64,000 bases of DNA from Akebia trifoliata (lineage: Eukaryota > Streptophyta > Magnoliopsida > Ranunculales > Lardizabalaceae), in the NCBI GenBank assembly GCA_017979445.1, contig CM030713.1, positions 28,873,934-28,937,933 of the forward strand. The letters are read 5' to 3'. Below, piece by piece: positions 43,767 to 54,966 of the stretch; within the stretch, counting starts at the first letter, position 1; each line of letters opens with the position of its first letter. A program made the translations under genes and the position numbers. The notes under the pieces were generated by a model, which was not told the origin of the DNA, did not search any database, and saw only the letters and a program-made list of their open reading frames with translations.

Positions 43767-44786
43767 ATGGATTCGCACGAGATAAGCGACGATCGTAGTG
43801 GGTTTTGGACGAACGAGAAGCACGTAAATTTCCTTAACATGATGGAAGCCTCCTTCGTGCGAACAATGCTTGTAAATGAAGGCCGTTCCATGCTAACATA
43901 CGCCACTGGGCACCATGCTCCCCTGGATCGTTACCTCCCCGATTCATCCGAGTCGACACGCAATTTAAAAAACCGGAGAAATATAAGGAAAACCACCTCT
44001 CATGTCTATTTTCCAGGTATAAACTATAAACAAATAATCAAATATTTGCTGTTTAATGTTGTCTATTGTGCACCGTTGAGTACTACCGGTGCATTTTAGC
44101 CGGATCCACACGTGGAACGTCTAAGACTGCAGATCATGGTTCGGTGTAATGGCGCATATTAGCAGTTTTTTGCTGGACAGTCGATGGAATCATCAAATTT
44201 CAATAAAATGAAGAAAATACCCAATTTTGAGTTTCTTATTAAATCTTTCGTCTGCTGTGTTCTTGTAGAAGTCACAGATTTTAAAATCAGAAGAAACGAC
44301 GAGAGGAGGAGAAGGCGATCTCGACGACCGTACGATTTCTCTCAAGATCAGGTTGGTTGTATATTATTAACGTACGTCTCTTCTACTGTATCACATTGCA
44401 TCATCAACTGAAGCTTTTGGTTTTAGTCACGATGATCATTCGACGGTTTCGATTTAGAGATAGGTGAAGCCGTGGGATCGTCATTGAGATTGTTGATTAG
44501 AAGTATCACGAGGATTTTATGATGGGACATGCTCGTAAATTTAATGAATGTTACGGAGGGCATTAACTTGAAAAGCTGGATGGATCAATAATTTTGCTGA
44601 GTGTGTCTATGTGTCATCTTTTGATTGCTTCTTTTTTGTAAGTTTCTGAGGTTACGTGTCCCTCTACAGGTGGTCCCACAGATTGGAAGCATTAAAGTTG
44701 ATAAGGATGATGTTGAGGAGAGCGGCAAACCTTTAAGTCACTTTTCGCTGCCTAACTGCAACCGTGATGGAGACAGCCAGTTGTGA
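43767..44786 (+). CDS. COR27: COR27/COR28-like cold- and clock-regulated protein (3 exons)
   Basis: Small nuclear regulator, 149 aa predicted. Exons: 43767-44016, 44269-44351, 44670-44786; junctions keep frame. Near the N-terminus the block GFWTNEKHVNFLNMMEASFV (residues 12-31) matches the family signature W(T)xEKHxxYLxxxEASFV. Residues 90-105 are a basic run (RRNDERRRRRSRRP), probably a nuclear localisation signal. DFSQDQVVPQIG (106-117) contains a Val-Pro pair (113-114) that could serve the COP1-binding role described for COR27/COR28. The C-terminus is acidic then Ser/Asn-rich. Known role: COR27/COR28 link blue light and cold to the clock, repress clock genes and affect freezing tolerance and hypocotyl growth. 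Orthology to COR27 or COR28 specifically is undecided. A foldback MITE starts about 70 bp after the stop. Confidence 0.8.
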
Positions 44787-47700
44787 TTGGCTTCTTGTTA
44801 GATATTTTCTTGTAAGAGAGTAACAATTAGAGAAACCCTTACGTTACTATGATATAGTGAGGAAAAAGGTGTTACTAAGACTCATCCACCGTCAAAAAGA
44901 CCTCGAGATGTGTAAAACAATACATCAAATTTGATATGAAGACCGATGACTTGTTTTGCGCATCTCGAGGTATTTTTAATGGTAGATGAGGCTTAATAAG
45001 GCTTTTTTTTTTCCTCACTATTGTAGTAAAGGCTAGTTGGACTCTTAACAAATTGGGGAATTTGGTTAGATTTTATTTGATTTGCATTGGTGACCTTTCT
45101 TGTAAATTAAATATAAATAATGAACTTTCTAATTAGGAATAATGGGGGTATAGAGACCAGCGTTTTTAAATAGAAAACTGCTATTGGCACCCCAAGTTTT
45201 TTCTTATTACACCCCAATTAAAGGTTTGGCTCAGTTTGAATTCAGGTGTGTGGTTTGTTGATCTAGAATGAATCCGATAAGTCGTTTATATAATTTAAAT
45301 GGAGTAAAAATAAAATAATTTAAATTTTAAATATGAACAATGAAATAATATATAATAAATTGGTTGGTTGGGTTAATAAAATCAATTAAAAATTTATTTG
45401 ATTTGTCAAATCCAACCAAAATTTGATGGGTTCGTGGGTCACTTGATTTTATGAATCCAATAGGAATCGTACCATAGACTGATTGGCAAATTGTATAATG
45501 TAGATCTCAACATTATAATACTTGTTCAAACAATTTTAATAGTTTTTAACAATTAAGATTAGGTTACACCTATACATAGTTTTTAATTTGATTTAATAAA
45601 TAAAATCAGTCTAGCTTACTTAATTAAACTAGGGACTAGCCGAACTGTTTAATTAATCTGATTCAATGATTGATTTGGCTATTAAAATTTAGAACATAGA
45701 CAAAGAAAGATGTACTCCTATAGATTATGGTATTAAAATGAATCAAGTATTTATCATTAGAATAATGATGAATGGTGTTGGTACGCGGCTGCCGTTACAT
45801 GTTACGGCAGCCATGTACCTCTTATTATTATTGTTATTTAAACAAAATAGATTTTATGATAGGGTCAAGATTCACATTCCTTGTTATTTTGTCATTCAAT
45901 TCTATCGAAAATATCAAAACGTTTCAGATAAAAAATATACATCCCTGACTCAGCTATAATTATTCTTAATTTTTGTATTAAAAGATGAAATAATTTAAAA
46001 ATATATTTACAAAAAATTATAGGATTCATACGAATAGATCAAACAAATACATAAAGTCATTTTCAACACGACAACCATATTACGAAAACAAAAGATACAT
46101 TTTTTTCCGAGAACTTTTATTGTAAAGCTCATTGACTAGGATACATCTTTTGATCTTGTACTGGATATTCCCTTGGTGGGCCATGGTCATGAAATTCTCC
46201 GAATTAAAGGTTAGTTGATTAAATCAAACGAATTGACAAATTAATCGGTGATTCCTCAATTAATTGTGAAATATGATAACACTTTTACCCTCACCTTGAA
46301 AATTTTAATTTGTTTTTTTTAATATTCAAACATACTTTATATATTTTTTGAAAAAATTTCCCTATTTTATTTTACAATTTTTTTACGGATTTATCTGAAT
46401 AAACCGAATTGAACTCCAACCAAATAATGGCAGAATCAAACATACTATGGGTTAGGCAATGTGACAAGAAAGGTTGGTTTCGAAATAGTGTAATGGAGGG
46501 ACAAGATTCCCCAAATCTTTGGGATAAGGCTCTGTCGAATTTCCATATACATTGATGTCAAGTGAAAAGGAGATGGGGAACATTGGTAAATCAAGACTTG
46601 CTAAACAAAGCATGCAGCGATTTTTTTTTTTGCTAAGTCATCTCGCGGCATCATCGTATAGCCATGTAGTTCTTTATCAATGTTGAGAGGCCTCTTCTCC
46701 CAATCCTCCAGATTCATAAGATTTATGGGCATTGGATTGTATCCCAAGTATGCATCCATAAAAAATAGCACTAATGACATTTGGTGAAGTCTAACTCAAT
46801 CATTTCTTGTCGTTACCCTTCAATTTTCTATTGAGGTCTATCTTGTAGAGGTATTCAAATTGGATCAGTGATTGATTTCTAGGTTTCATCTTAAACCTAA
46901 TTGATTTCTTATATTACATAAATCAATGATTCAAACAACACTCAAAGGTGGAGCATTTTCCATTGAGATGGGAATTTCTATACCAAAGGCTGTTATCTAC
47001 TCAGTACTGATTTCTTATGGACAGAGAGAGAAGAAGTTTGAAAAATTTTGATTTTATAATTGAATGTAATAGAAGAAATATTATCTAAATAATGGTTGAG
47101 GTGTGTACAAAACACTATCCTAAAACGAAATTCGCCCCTACTATAGTATCATAGTCTGTAGTCGTTCGTTTTGCAGGATTTAACAATCCAAAGTGACTAT
47201 TTAGAACGTCTAGAATTTTTAAATTATAAGTGGACCTAAAAATTAAAGCAAAAAACGAGCTTTTACGGGCACCCACATGAGGTGTAAATCCGAGATTTTG
47301 CAACCCCCCCTGCATACACACATTAAGGTTTACGGATCAATAGATCCAAATTTCAATTGGAACCATGGATTTTCCCCTTGAACCCCCGTGTAGGCGCATG
47401 AGCCCACCCACTACTTTTACCCGTTTTTAAAACTATTAGAAGTATAATTATTTAAGAATTACAAATAAATTTTTTCCTAGTCGATGTGAGACTAAAATTA
47501 CTAAAGGGAAAAAATAAAGCTATAAACTAAACTTAAAGCAATAAAATAAAAAACATAAAGCATAAAGCAAACATGAGATAGAATTGCCCAATGATTAATA
47601 AATTGATTTACCATATGATTAAAAACTAAATGAATATTAAAGAATTTTCAAATTCAACCCTCTAAATTCCAACAATAATATCTCCAATTATAATCATTCT

Positions 47701-48151
47701 GAGATGTAAAATATATCTCTAAATTGATTGATGTTGAGAGGAAAAAGAAGCACAAAACTAGTTGGCACTTACATGATTTTAAATCTCATCTGAGACCGAG
47801 ATGAATTGTCCAGGTTTCAATCGTCTGAAAGACATGATTATATTTTAATTCTAAGGTATTTTTAAAAAAGGAAAATGCTTTAATGTCTGCATTGGACACC
47901 GGGTCCAACACTTCTAGGTCAACACTGAGTTGACTAGCAGTGCATAGAGACTTTTTTTGAAATCTCATCCGAGACAACTCGGTCTCGTTCTCGTTTATGA
48001 ATGAGACGTCAAAACGAGTTTTAAAATTATGATGGTTTAGAGATTACCAAAGGGAACTTAAATCTAGGCTAGTAGATAGGTAGATTTTTTTCTGGAATAT
48101 CAGAACCAATCTCTTCCCTGCACAACTATTAAAACACTAAAAATAAAATAA
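44787..48151. other. Intergenic region between the COR27-like gene and tRNA-Val
   Basis: Besides the MITE at 44854 and a single M1 end at 45172-45225 (CTGCTATTGGCACCCCAAG), nothing coding was recognised. The sequence is AT-rich. Open frames near 45738 and 47115 show no familiar motif. Confidence 0.55.
44854..45020. mobile_element. Foldback MITE (copy of the 18897 family) just after the COR27-like gene
   Basis: The left arm TAGTGAGGAAAAAGGTGTTA, then ACTAAGACTCATCCACCGTC, is inverted at the right as ATGGTAGATGAGGCTTAATA and TTTTTCCTCACTA. Inner arms GACCTCGAGATG and CATCTCGAGGT pair. It starts about 70 bp beyond the stop codon, so it may lie in the transcript's 3' UTR. Confidence 0.65.
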
Positions 48152-48225
48152 TGGCGTCGCCCGGGTTCGAACCGGAGACCTTCAGTGTGTTAGACTGACG
48201 TGATAACCAACTACACCACGACACC
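48152..48225 (-). tRNA. tRNA-Val (anticodon AAC)
   Basis: 74 nt, no intron. The acceptor stem GGTGTCG pairs with CGACGCC (one G-U wobble). The D arm has GTAGTTGGTTATCAC. The anticodon arm CAGTCTAACACACTG places AAC in the loop. The T arm CCGGTTCGAACCCGG is perfect, and the discriminator is A. The downstream minus-strand sequence has T4 and T5 runs within about 15 nt, suitable polymerase III terminators. It lies about 118 bp beyond the stop codon of the SIS gene, same strand. Confidence 0.95.
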
Positions 48226-48342
48226 AAATACCATACGATTACAAGTAGCAGCATTAAACCCAACTGGATTTCCCAGAGAACAGTGGAGATAACATTTTAC
48301 CGTCACACAAACACATCAAATATGTATACATCCACCACCTAA

Positions 48343-48966
48343 CTACTCTAGATTAGTATGACGAGATCGAACAGCATCAGGGGTTTGACCAAGAATCTCT
48401 CTCAGCTTAAACACCACCATCTCAAACAACACAAACATTGCCCCTTCATACAAGCTCCCCATAGGAAGCAACGGTCCAGATTCTCCCAACCTCGATTCCT
48501 CTTCTTGATCATCAGCCATGGTCTGTGCTGGTAGAAACGCAATAGCAGACGCGTAACGAACAGCAGACCCAGAATCAGGCTGAGCTGTGAGGACAACTAC
48601 ACGAGCACCGTTCGATCTAGCGACACCACATATAGCTTCAACGGTGGAGAATCCACCAGGGCCCGCAGAGGCGATGAGGAGATCAGTTGAGGAGATTGGA
48701 GGTGTTGTCATGTCGCCTACGCAGTGGGCAGAGAGACCAAGGTGGAAGAGACGCATACAAAGGGCTTTAAGCATCAATCCTTCGCGACCGACTCCATGAA
48801 CGAACACGCGCCCCTTTCGAGCTGCAGCGGATGCAATTTCGTCCACCATGATTGCGAGAGATGAAGGTCTTTGTGTTGTTTTGGAGAAGATCGAGCTGAT
48901 CTGATCGCATATTTGTGACGCCAAGGCTGATATTGAAATTGAAGTGTTATTGTGGTCGTCCGCCAT
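48343..48966 (-). CDS. SIS-domain sugar-isomerase-like protein (6-phospho-3-hexuloisomerase family)
   Basis: Single-exon gene, 207 aa, starting at [20 protein letters not shown] (ATG at 48966; an in-frame ATG at 49059 would add 31 residues unlike the family). The body has the SIS fold pattern: [20 protein letters not shown] (beta strand, glycine loop, helix), then [37 protein letters not shown] and [14 protein letters not shown]. This matches bacterial and archaeal 6-phospho-3-hexuloisomerase (HxlB) and the plant protein At5g52190. In the microbial enzymes the second sugar-phosphate loop is S-G-S-G-E-T; here it is SAGPGGFST, so enzymatic activity is uncertain. Plants are not known to run the ribulose-monophosphate pathway. 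It lies upstream of tRNA-Val and downstream of the inhibitor-2 gene, all on the minus strand. Confidence 0.88.
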   Translation of the reverse strand: MADDHNNTSISISALASQICDQISSIFSKTTQRPSSLAIMVDEIASAAARKGRVFVHGVGREGLMLKALCMRLFHLGLSAHCVGDMTTPPISSTDLLIASAGPGGFSTVEAICGVARSNGARVVVLTAQPDSGSAVRYASAIAFLPAQTMADDQEEESRLGESGPLLPMGSLYEGAMFVLFEMVVFKLREILGQTPDAVRSRHTNLE

Positions 48967-49802
48967 TTTACGGTGAGGAATAGTAGTGCTCTGTGTCCTC
49001 TGTTTTCTTATATTTGTTCTCCCCTTATGACACGTAATGATAAATCTTATCTGCCCCATATATCATTTTTTTTATTTCCACAAGAGTCGTGGTAGGGGAC
49101 TTCCTTTTTCACTGCGTTTCACACTTTGCTGACGAGGAGGTGTGCACATAACCATAGATATCTGGAGGAAACACATCTATGCCCATCACACCAATGCAGT
49201 GTGAAACACAGTGAAAACAATAAAGCTAATTAAGGTTAAATGGATGGAAAGGTATACCTCGTTGAGGAAAAATGACACTTTTAAAAATCAAAATTGATGA
49301 TTGAATCCAAAATAAATCATATTGTTCTTTTCTTTTTTCCCAATAACGGGATGTCTGGACTTACAACTAGGGGGACCAGATGAGCCAGCACCGGAGCTAA
49401 GGTACATGGGTCCCCCCTCTAGACACGCGCAATACCCGCACATCACACTACCAGGTAAATGAGGAAGCATCCTCACGGTGGCACCGAGGACTTATTCTCA
49501 CTTCCCCTACCATGCATTTTATTTCTCACAGCTTCTGCAGATCGCTTAACCCATTCATCTTTGGCACAAGAGTGCTCATCATGTAGTAAAGAATTCCATC
49601 GAACAGAAATTGGATCACAGATATGCCAATAAAAATGTCAATATATTAAAATACACATTAAAAGATACTAAGAGTGTAGAAGACAACATTGATGTTAAAT
49701 GGAAACAAAAGATAAATTGTTTTACAGAAAATTATTGATTCAAAGGAACCAAGTAATTTTTATATCCAAAGTCCTCACTTGACTGGAATCTCAGTAACTT
49801 CC
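48967..49802. other. Spacer between the inhibitor-2 and SIS genes
   Basis: It contains the SIS gene promoter, a foldback element (49107-49217; ends TTTTTCACTGCGTTTCACAC and the inverse AGTGTGAAACACAGTGAAAA, with core AACCATAGATAT) and a truncated reversed SINE (49327-49500) sharing GACACGCGCAATACCCGCAC-type body with the copies at 28431 and 40564. No gene is seen. Confidence 0.6.
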
Positions 49803-51525
49803 TCAATGTCTCTCACTTCCTTCTTCAATTTCAATTGCTCTCACACCACCAGTCAATGATGAATCACATCTCTCTTCCTTGCCCTTACCATCATCATTGT
49901 CATCAGTTTCATCATCCTCTATTGAAGATCCTTGACGCTTGAGTTCTTTCAGCTTCAGGAATTCATCATAATGCGTTCTCCGGTGCTCTCTAAACATTTT
50001 CGTTTTATCCGTTTCAGAGTCTGAGAAAGCCCAAACGCCAAACATGTCAGAAATTAAACTAGGAAAAAAGAAATCTTTTGAAAGATACTAAATTAATTCT
50101 CTTGATACTTGCCACAAAAAAAAAAAAGACCGCGATGAAGGATGATGCATCACATAAGAAAATATATTGTGGCTGTGGGCATCAAATCATGACACAAATT
50201 GCCTGATGGAAAATGTTAGAATTGTTTTTAGATGTGAAGTAAAAGAGTCGACGCAACGGTGGAACAAGCATATAACCAATCAGGTTTTACTGTAAAAACA
50301 ACAGGGAGAAGCATTTGGCAAAATTAAGAACCTTCATCATCATATTCCATGGTATCAGCCTCATCTTCGGAAGACGTCCAGCCCCCAGATTGCCCGGGTT
50401 GCTTTCTACTTGAAGAAGATACATCAGTCAAAGCACTCCATATGGCATTTACATGTGCATCTTTACCGCACTCCATGTTTTCATCGGAAACCTGTACAGG
50501 AGACAGAGAACCTACCATTTTGAGAGTATCGGTTAAATTAACCAAAATAATTAATAATAGTTTTCACCAAACAGAACTAGGCAATGGATAGGCAGGGATT
50601 TAAAAAAAAAAAAAAAGTGCATCAACATACCGTCCTCATCAATCATGGGGTGGAATGGTGTCTTGGGCTCAGTGATTTTCTGCCTTACAGGTTTGTTTTC
50701 CTCAATTTCACCCAAGTTAGCCTCATCCCATTTTACCTGTCTCCTGATCCCCCAACCAACAATGGCAAAAGTAGGATATGTGTAAATTACTTTTTTGAAC
50801 AATGGATTCAAGTACATACAGGAGCAAAGTCTAGAAAACTAAATCACACACCACTACGGCGAATTTTATAACTAGAAAATTATTGGAGCAAATGGTCTTG
50901 GACATGTAAAACTCTTTTCTTTTCTTTCCTTTTTATTATTATTATTATCCCACAGAGCTCATTAAGATGGTGTAAGAAAATCCAGACCATGTTTCGTTAC
51001 TTACAACAACGGTTTCTTCAAATTCATATGTTTGCTACATTTTTTTTATTAATACATAAACACAAAATACAGTAAATGATAACCAAATAATCCATATTGC
51101 AATGGTATCATATTTTCCAAAAAAGGTTAATTTTATTCATGAAAATAGCTAGTCAAGGTAGTTTACTAACCCCAAAAGAACATTGATAACAGTTTCGGAA
51201 TTGCAACTTTATTCTAGATTATGCTCAATTAGGTAAAATCTGAGCTTTTATACAGAAGTTAACGTAGTATTTGTTCATGGATTCCATCCACGATTCATTC
51301 ACAAGAAAGAGTAAAAACTAGCCTAGAAATATTTATAGTGGAGAAGAGGATGTTGAGATGGATGAATGGTAGACTAGGAAAAACTAAATCATAGATGAGT
51401 ACATTGGAGGAAACCTAGGAATAGCCCAAATAGGATATTTGGAAAAAAAATGGAATACAAAATGAAGACTAATGACAGAACCGATGTGAAGAACTACTCC
51501 GGTACAAGTTCAAAGCACTAAAAAG

Positions 51526-51563
<38 letters not shown>

Positions 51564-52218
51564 GCAAATATGATGGAACAGATGCACTAAAAAAAAGATC
51601 TAAAGACATGTCTTCTGCCTTGAACATGTGTCTGTAAATAGAGTTGAATGGAAAAATAGGATTCATGTTGCTGATTCCAATATTTGAGAAGCATAAATAA
51701 TGATAAAGATGATAATGCAAAGATACGTCAATTTTATACAAGCACACAAAGGAATGCCTTTGGGTCTTGAAAAACAACAATCATCCCCACTTTGCCAGCA
51801 AAAAAGAACAGTTCCATGATGCGGTTTCAAAACCAAACGCTCTTGCCCACTACCATCAAGTGAAATTTTTTTTTTTTTGATAATTATAAATTTTATTGAG
51901 TAAACAAGAGTAGTACAACCATTGGCCGAGATGGCCAACGAAGCAAAGCAGAAGCACCTAAAAATTGCAAATAGAGTCCCATGTAAAAACAAAATCCTCA
52001 AAGAACAATTCTTTGAATTCCAGGCACATCTTGCACCAAGTGGAAGTTAATCAAAAGCTCACAATCTCTAAGCTGTGCTTCCAAGAAACCTGCTTCAAGC
52101 TTATCAGTACCGCTCCAAGAAGGAATCTTCTAAAGGGGGTAGGCAGCAAATTCTAATCAAAACTTGCAAATATTAAAAAGATCGAGCAGTTTGAATTATG
52201 TCTTATAAATTACCTCAT
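49803..52218 (-). CDS. I-2: Protein phosphatase inhibitor 2 (I-2)
   Basis: Regulator of protein phosphatase 1, about 171 aa. Secure minus-strand coding exons: 50631-50743, 50332-50511, 50020-49803. The first few codons are less certain. The best fit is a 5-nt coding start ATGAG at 52214-52218 spliced to 50743, giving [12 protein letters not shown]; an unspliced alternative would start at 50817 with an unfamiliar extension. RQVKW fits the PP1-docking RVxF consensus. [20 protein letters not shown] is the conserved plant I-2 block. [17 protein letters not shown] is an acidic, CK2-like segment. [13 protein letters not shown] (108-120) is the active-site-blocking motif of I-2. The tail is acidic and low complexity. 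I-2 binds and restrains the PP1 catalytic subunit, largely in the nucleus and cytoplasm. From memory At5g52200 is the Arabidopsis counterpart and neighbours the SIS gene there too. Confidence 0.85.
51521..51565. repeat. (GA)n microsatellite in the first intron of the I-2 gene
   Basis: GA dinucleotides with one GG interruption. It creates a spurious Ser-Leu open frame on the minus strand. Confidence 0.9.
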
Positions 52219-53819
52219 TTCTTCTAACCAACTATGTCCTTTAACGACCAAAATTTGCTGCACGGTTGCAAATACCTGGCTCCAAAGGAAAGAAAATTAC
52301 GAAAATAGCCATTAAAATCTCAATAAATTCCAAGAATAATGTAATGGTACGAGTACTTTTAATAAACTACAACATAGGATAAGATTTCCAGATAATCAAT
52401 GTTTAAACCTATCTTGACCTTTGTTCGATAATTTGATTGAGTTACAAAGAATCAAGACAGCAAATACTCCAAATCCAAATCATATTGATGAAAAAGTAAA
52501 AGCATTAATAAAAAATGAACTGTAATTCTAAATGATGGTTAAATTTATGCAGCGGAAGAGCATAAAAATCTAACTTCATTGGAGAGATGAAAAATTATAG
52601 AATCAAAAAAGTTAGGAAAAAAAAAATAAATGCACCGAGTCCAAATGAAGTAAGCAGGGTAAATTTCATTAAAAAACCCTAGCATTTCATCTGAAATTTA
52701 TGAAACAAAGCCCGAACGCCAAATCAACAAACAAAAAACATGCAGAATCTTAACAACATAACAAACAACAGCTTCTAATATAATACAAAATAAAAATAAT
52801 CAATAAGACAAAGCGAAATGGCGATCAAAATCACACTTTAAGCCCAAAAAGATGAGATTTTTTTTTTTTTTTTGATTGATTATAAATTTTTTTTTTGATT
52901 GATCAAAGATGAGATTTTTCCTTCCAACGAAGTGGAAAATGCAACATTTCTAACAGATTCTCCCAACCAATTCTCTAAAACAGAATCCAAAATCAAAAAT
53001 CAAGAAAAAAAATTAAACCCAAATCCTACTACCATAAAACTGATAAACAATTGCAGAATACCCCTACTATTGTCAAACATTAAAAAAAAAAAAAAATCAA
53101 AACCCTAACTTCAAATGAAAAAACATTTTGAATGCAAAATCCCAAATTACATACCCTCTAATAACATATTGCCTAAAAAAGGAAAAAAAAAACATAAAAG
53201 ATTTGATTTAGTAGATGAGTTTTTAAGAATCACAAACCACAGACAGATGAAAAGGGGGAAATCAGATCAAACAAACTAACAAAGGCATATGAGTCAAGCT
53301 CGCAACATGAATATTATATTATAAACAAAGTGCAGAAAAAAAAATGGAAGAAATTATAAAGCAAAGCAAACAGATTCCTTGAGTGATTATTGCAGATAAA
53401 TTTTTGAAGAAATTAAAGAGATTCGGACCTCGAAAGGAGATGAGAGGCAACAAGCACACCAAGTCCTTCGAAGCCTGAAGGGCAGGTCGGTGAGCGACTC
53501 ATATAGTATTTTAAGCTTCCCAAACTAACCCTGTTTTTCTTATATAAGTCAAACCTGTCCTTGTACAGTGAAATTACCATGTAAATGGATAGAGAGTGGA
53601 GAAGACTTTCCAAAAAATAAAAAAAATACACCGACGAAACAAAATAAGAGCTGCTATTGGCACCCCAACTTGTACTTATTACATACTAATTTCTTAAATT
53701 ATTTTTCTTCAAATGATACCAAGGTTTGGCTGAAAGTATAATCTCACTATTACCAAACATTATAACACTCATTTCAAACTCAGATTTTTTTTTTTTTTTT
53801 TTTAATATAACCCTAAAAA

Positions 53820-53930
53820 TGAGAGCCCTACTGGCACTCCAACTTTTACTTATTCTCAACTAATCACTTATTTTCTTTATTTTAATTGGGGTGTAATAAG
53901 GACAAGTTAGGATGCCAATAGCAACTCTCC
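53820..53930. mobile_element. Complete M1 MITE, about 111 bp
   Basis: The left end GAGAGCCCTACTGGCACTCC and the right end GGATGCCAATAGCAACTCTC are inverted; internal TTTTACTTATT and AATAAGGACAAGTT also pair. A single left end of the same family is at 53646-53690. Confidence 0.65.
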
Positions 53931-54282
53931 TAAAAAAGCTAAATTCATTCATCTAACGTGGAACATCGAATAGAATTACAATTTCTTTTTTCTCAAGATA
54001 CTTAAAGAAAAAGAGTTGTGATGAATGCATGCGATTAGGTATGTGGCTAATGTGGTAAGGGCACATAATTATAGATCATTTTATTGAGATACACAAGAAA
54101 AAGATGTGCGGTTTTGTGCCTTTGCCATGTCATCCATGTACCAAGCCCGTGTGTATTTATCATTATTCAGAGAAACAATATATGGTTTTGTGCACATTCC
54201 ACATTGGTTGAATGTCTTTTTTTGAGTCAGTTTAGTATTACTCAAAATAAAATAGAGGCAGACAATGAAAGTTGATAGAGTG

Positions 54283-54455
54283 GTGTTGGAGTAACATTAA
54301 AACTGCCATCAATTCTCACATTGTTGACTTGGAGGTTTGCTTAGAGCCATACATGCATTTGGCTCATATCTTAATGAAAATTTTCTATGGCTTCATACAC
54401 ACCTCCGGCCAACAATGTGTGAAAGAATGTCAATTTTAATATCATTTTAGCATTT
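54283..54455. mobile_element. Foldback MITE, first of a close pair
   Basis: The ends GTGTTGGAGTAACATTAAAA and TTTTAATATCATTTTAGCAT are inverted. The interior has GCCATACATGCATTTGGCTC. It belongs to the AATGCTGGGGTGACATT family and lies 22 bp from the next copy. Confidence 0.6.
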
Positions 54456-54477
54456 TCTAAACTTATATGAAGAGAAA

Positions 54478-54649
54478 ATGTTGAAGTGACATTAAAATTT
54501 ACACCACTACACTAATTGTCGATGTCAATGTGTGTATAGAATCATAAATGTTTTTCGTCAAGATATGAGTGAAAAACATTTATGATTCTGAACGCACCTC
54601 CACTTTAACAATGTGTGAATTGATGTAAATTTTAATGTCATTTCAGCAC
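54478..54649. mobile_element. Foldback MITE, second of a close pair
   Basis: The ends AATGTTGAAGTGACATTAAA and TTTAATGTCATTTCAGCAC are inverted. The centre is a hairpin, GAATCATAAATGTTTTTCGT and its inverse AAAAACATTTATGATTC. It is a clear relative of 17763-17923. Confidence 0.7.
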
Positions 54650-54770
54650 GACTTTATATGAAATTACCCTTAATAATAGAAAACTGCACTCAACCCCATT
54701 CTTGTGCTGGGAAATGACCATGTAAATGGATGGAGACCACTTCTAAAAAAAAAAAGTTTAATTATTTTTA

Positions 54771-54966
54771 TAACTCAACTTGACAGGTTACTAAAAAATT
54801 CAATTGACGTGTATCCTACAAGAATCATAGATTTTTCCCCTTAGGATATACAACTACACATCCCTATAAAACAAGTGCAGTTGTGTATTCTAAGGGAAAA
54901 AATCTACGGTTCTTGCACCTGCCACGTCAGTGAGTTGTTGAGTTATCTATCAAGTTGAGTTAAAAA
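54771..54966. mobile_element. Stem-loop element with TAACTCAACTTGA ends
   Basis: The ends TAACTCAACTTGACAGGTTA and ATCAAGTTGAGTTA are inverted. Inner arms AAGAATCATAGATTTTTCCC and GGGAAAAAATCTACGGTTCT pair around ACAACTACACATCC. It shares the ATCATAGATTTTT core with other elements here. Confidence 0.65.

Noticed and set aside
43767..44099. Single-exon reading of the COR27-like gene (110 aa)
   Set aside because: Splicing at 44016 joins in frame to two further exons with sensible basic and acidic segments; the unspliced tail looks like intron.
48343..49059. 238-aa version of the SIS protein
   Set aside because: The extra N-terminal 31 residues are unlike the family and do not look like a clear transit peptide; MADDHNN is the typical start.
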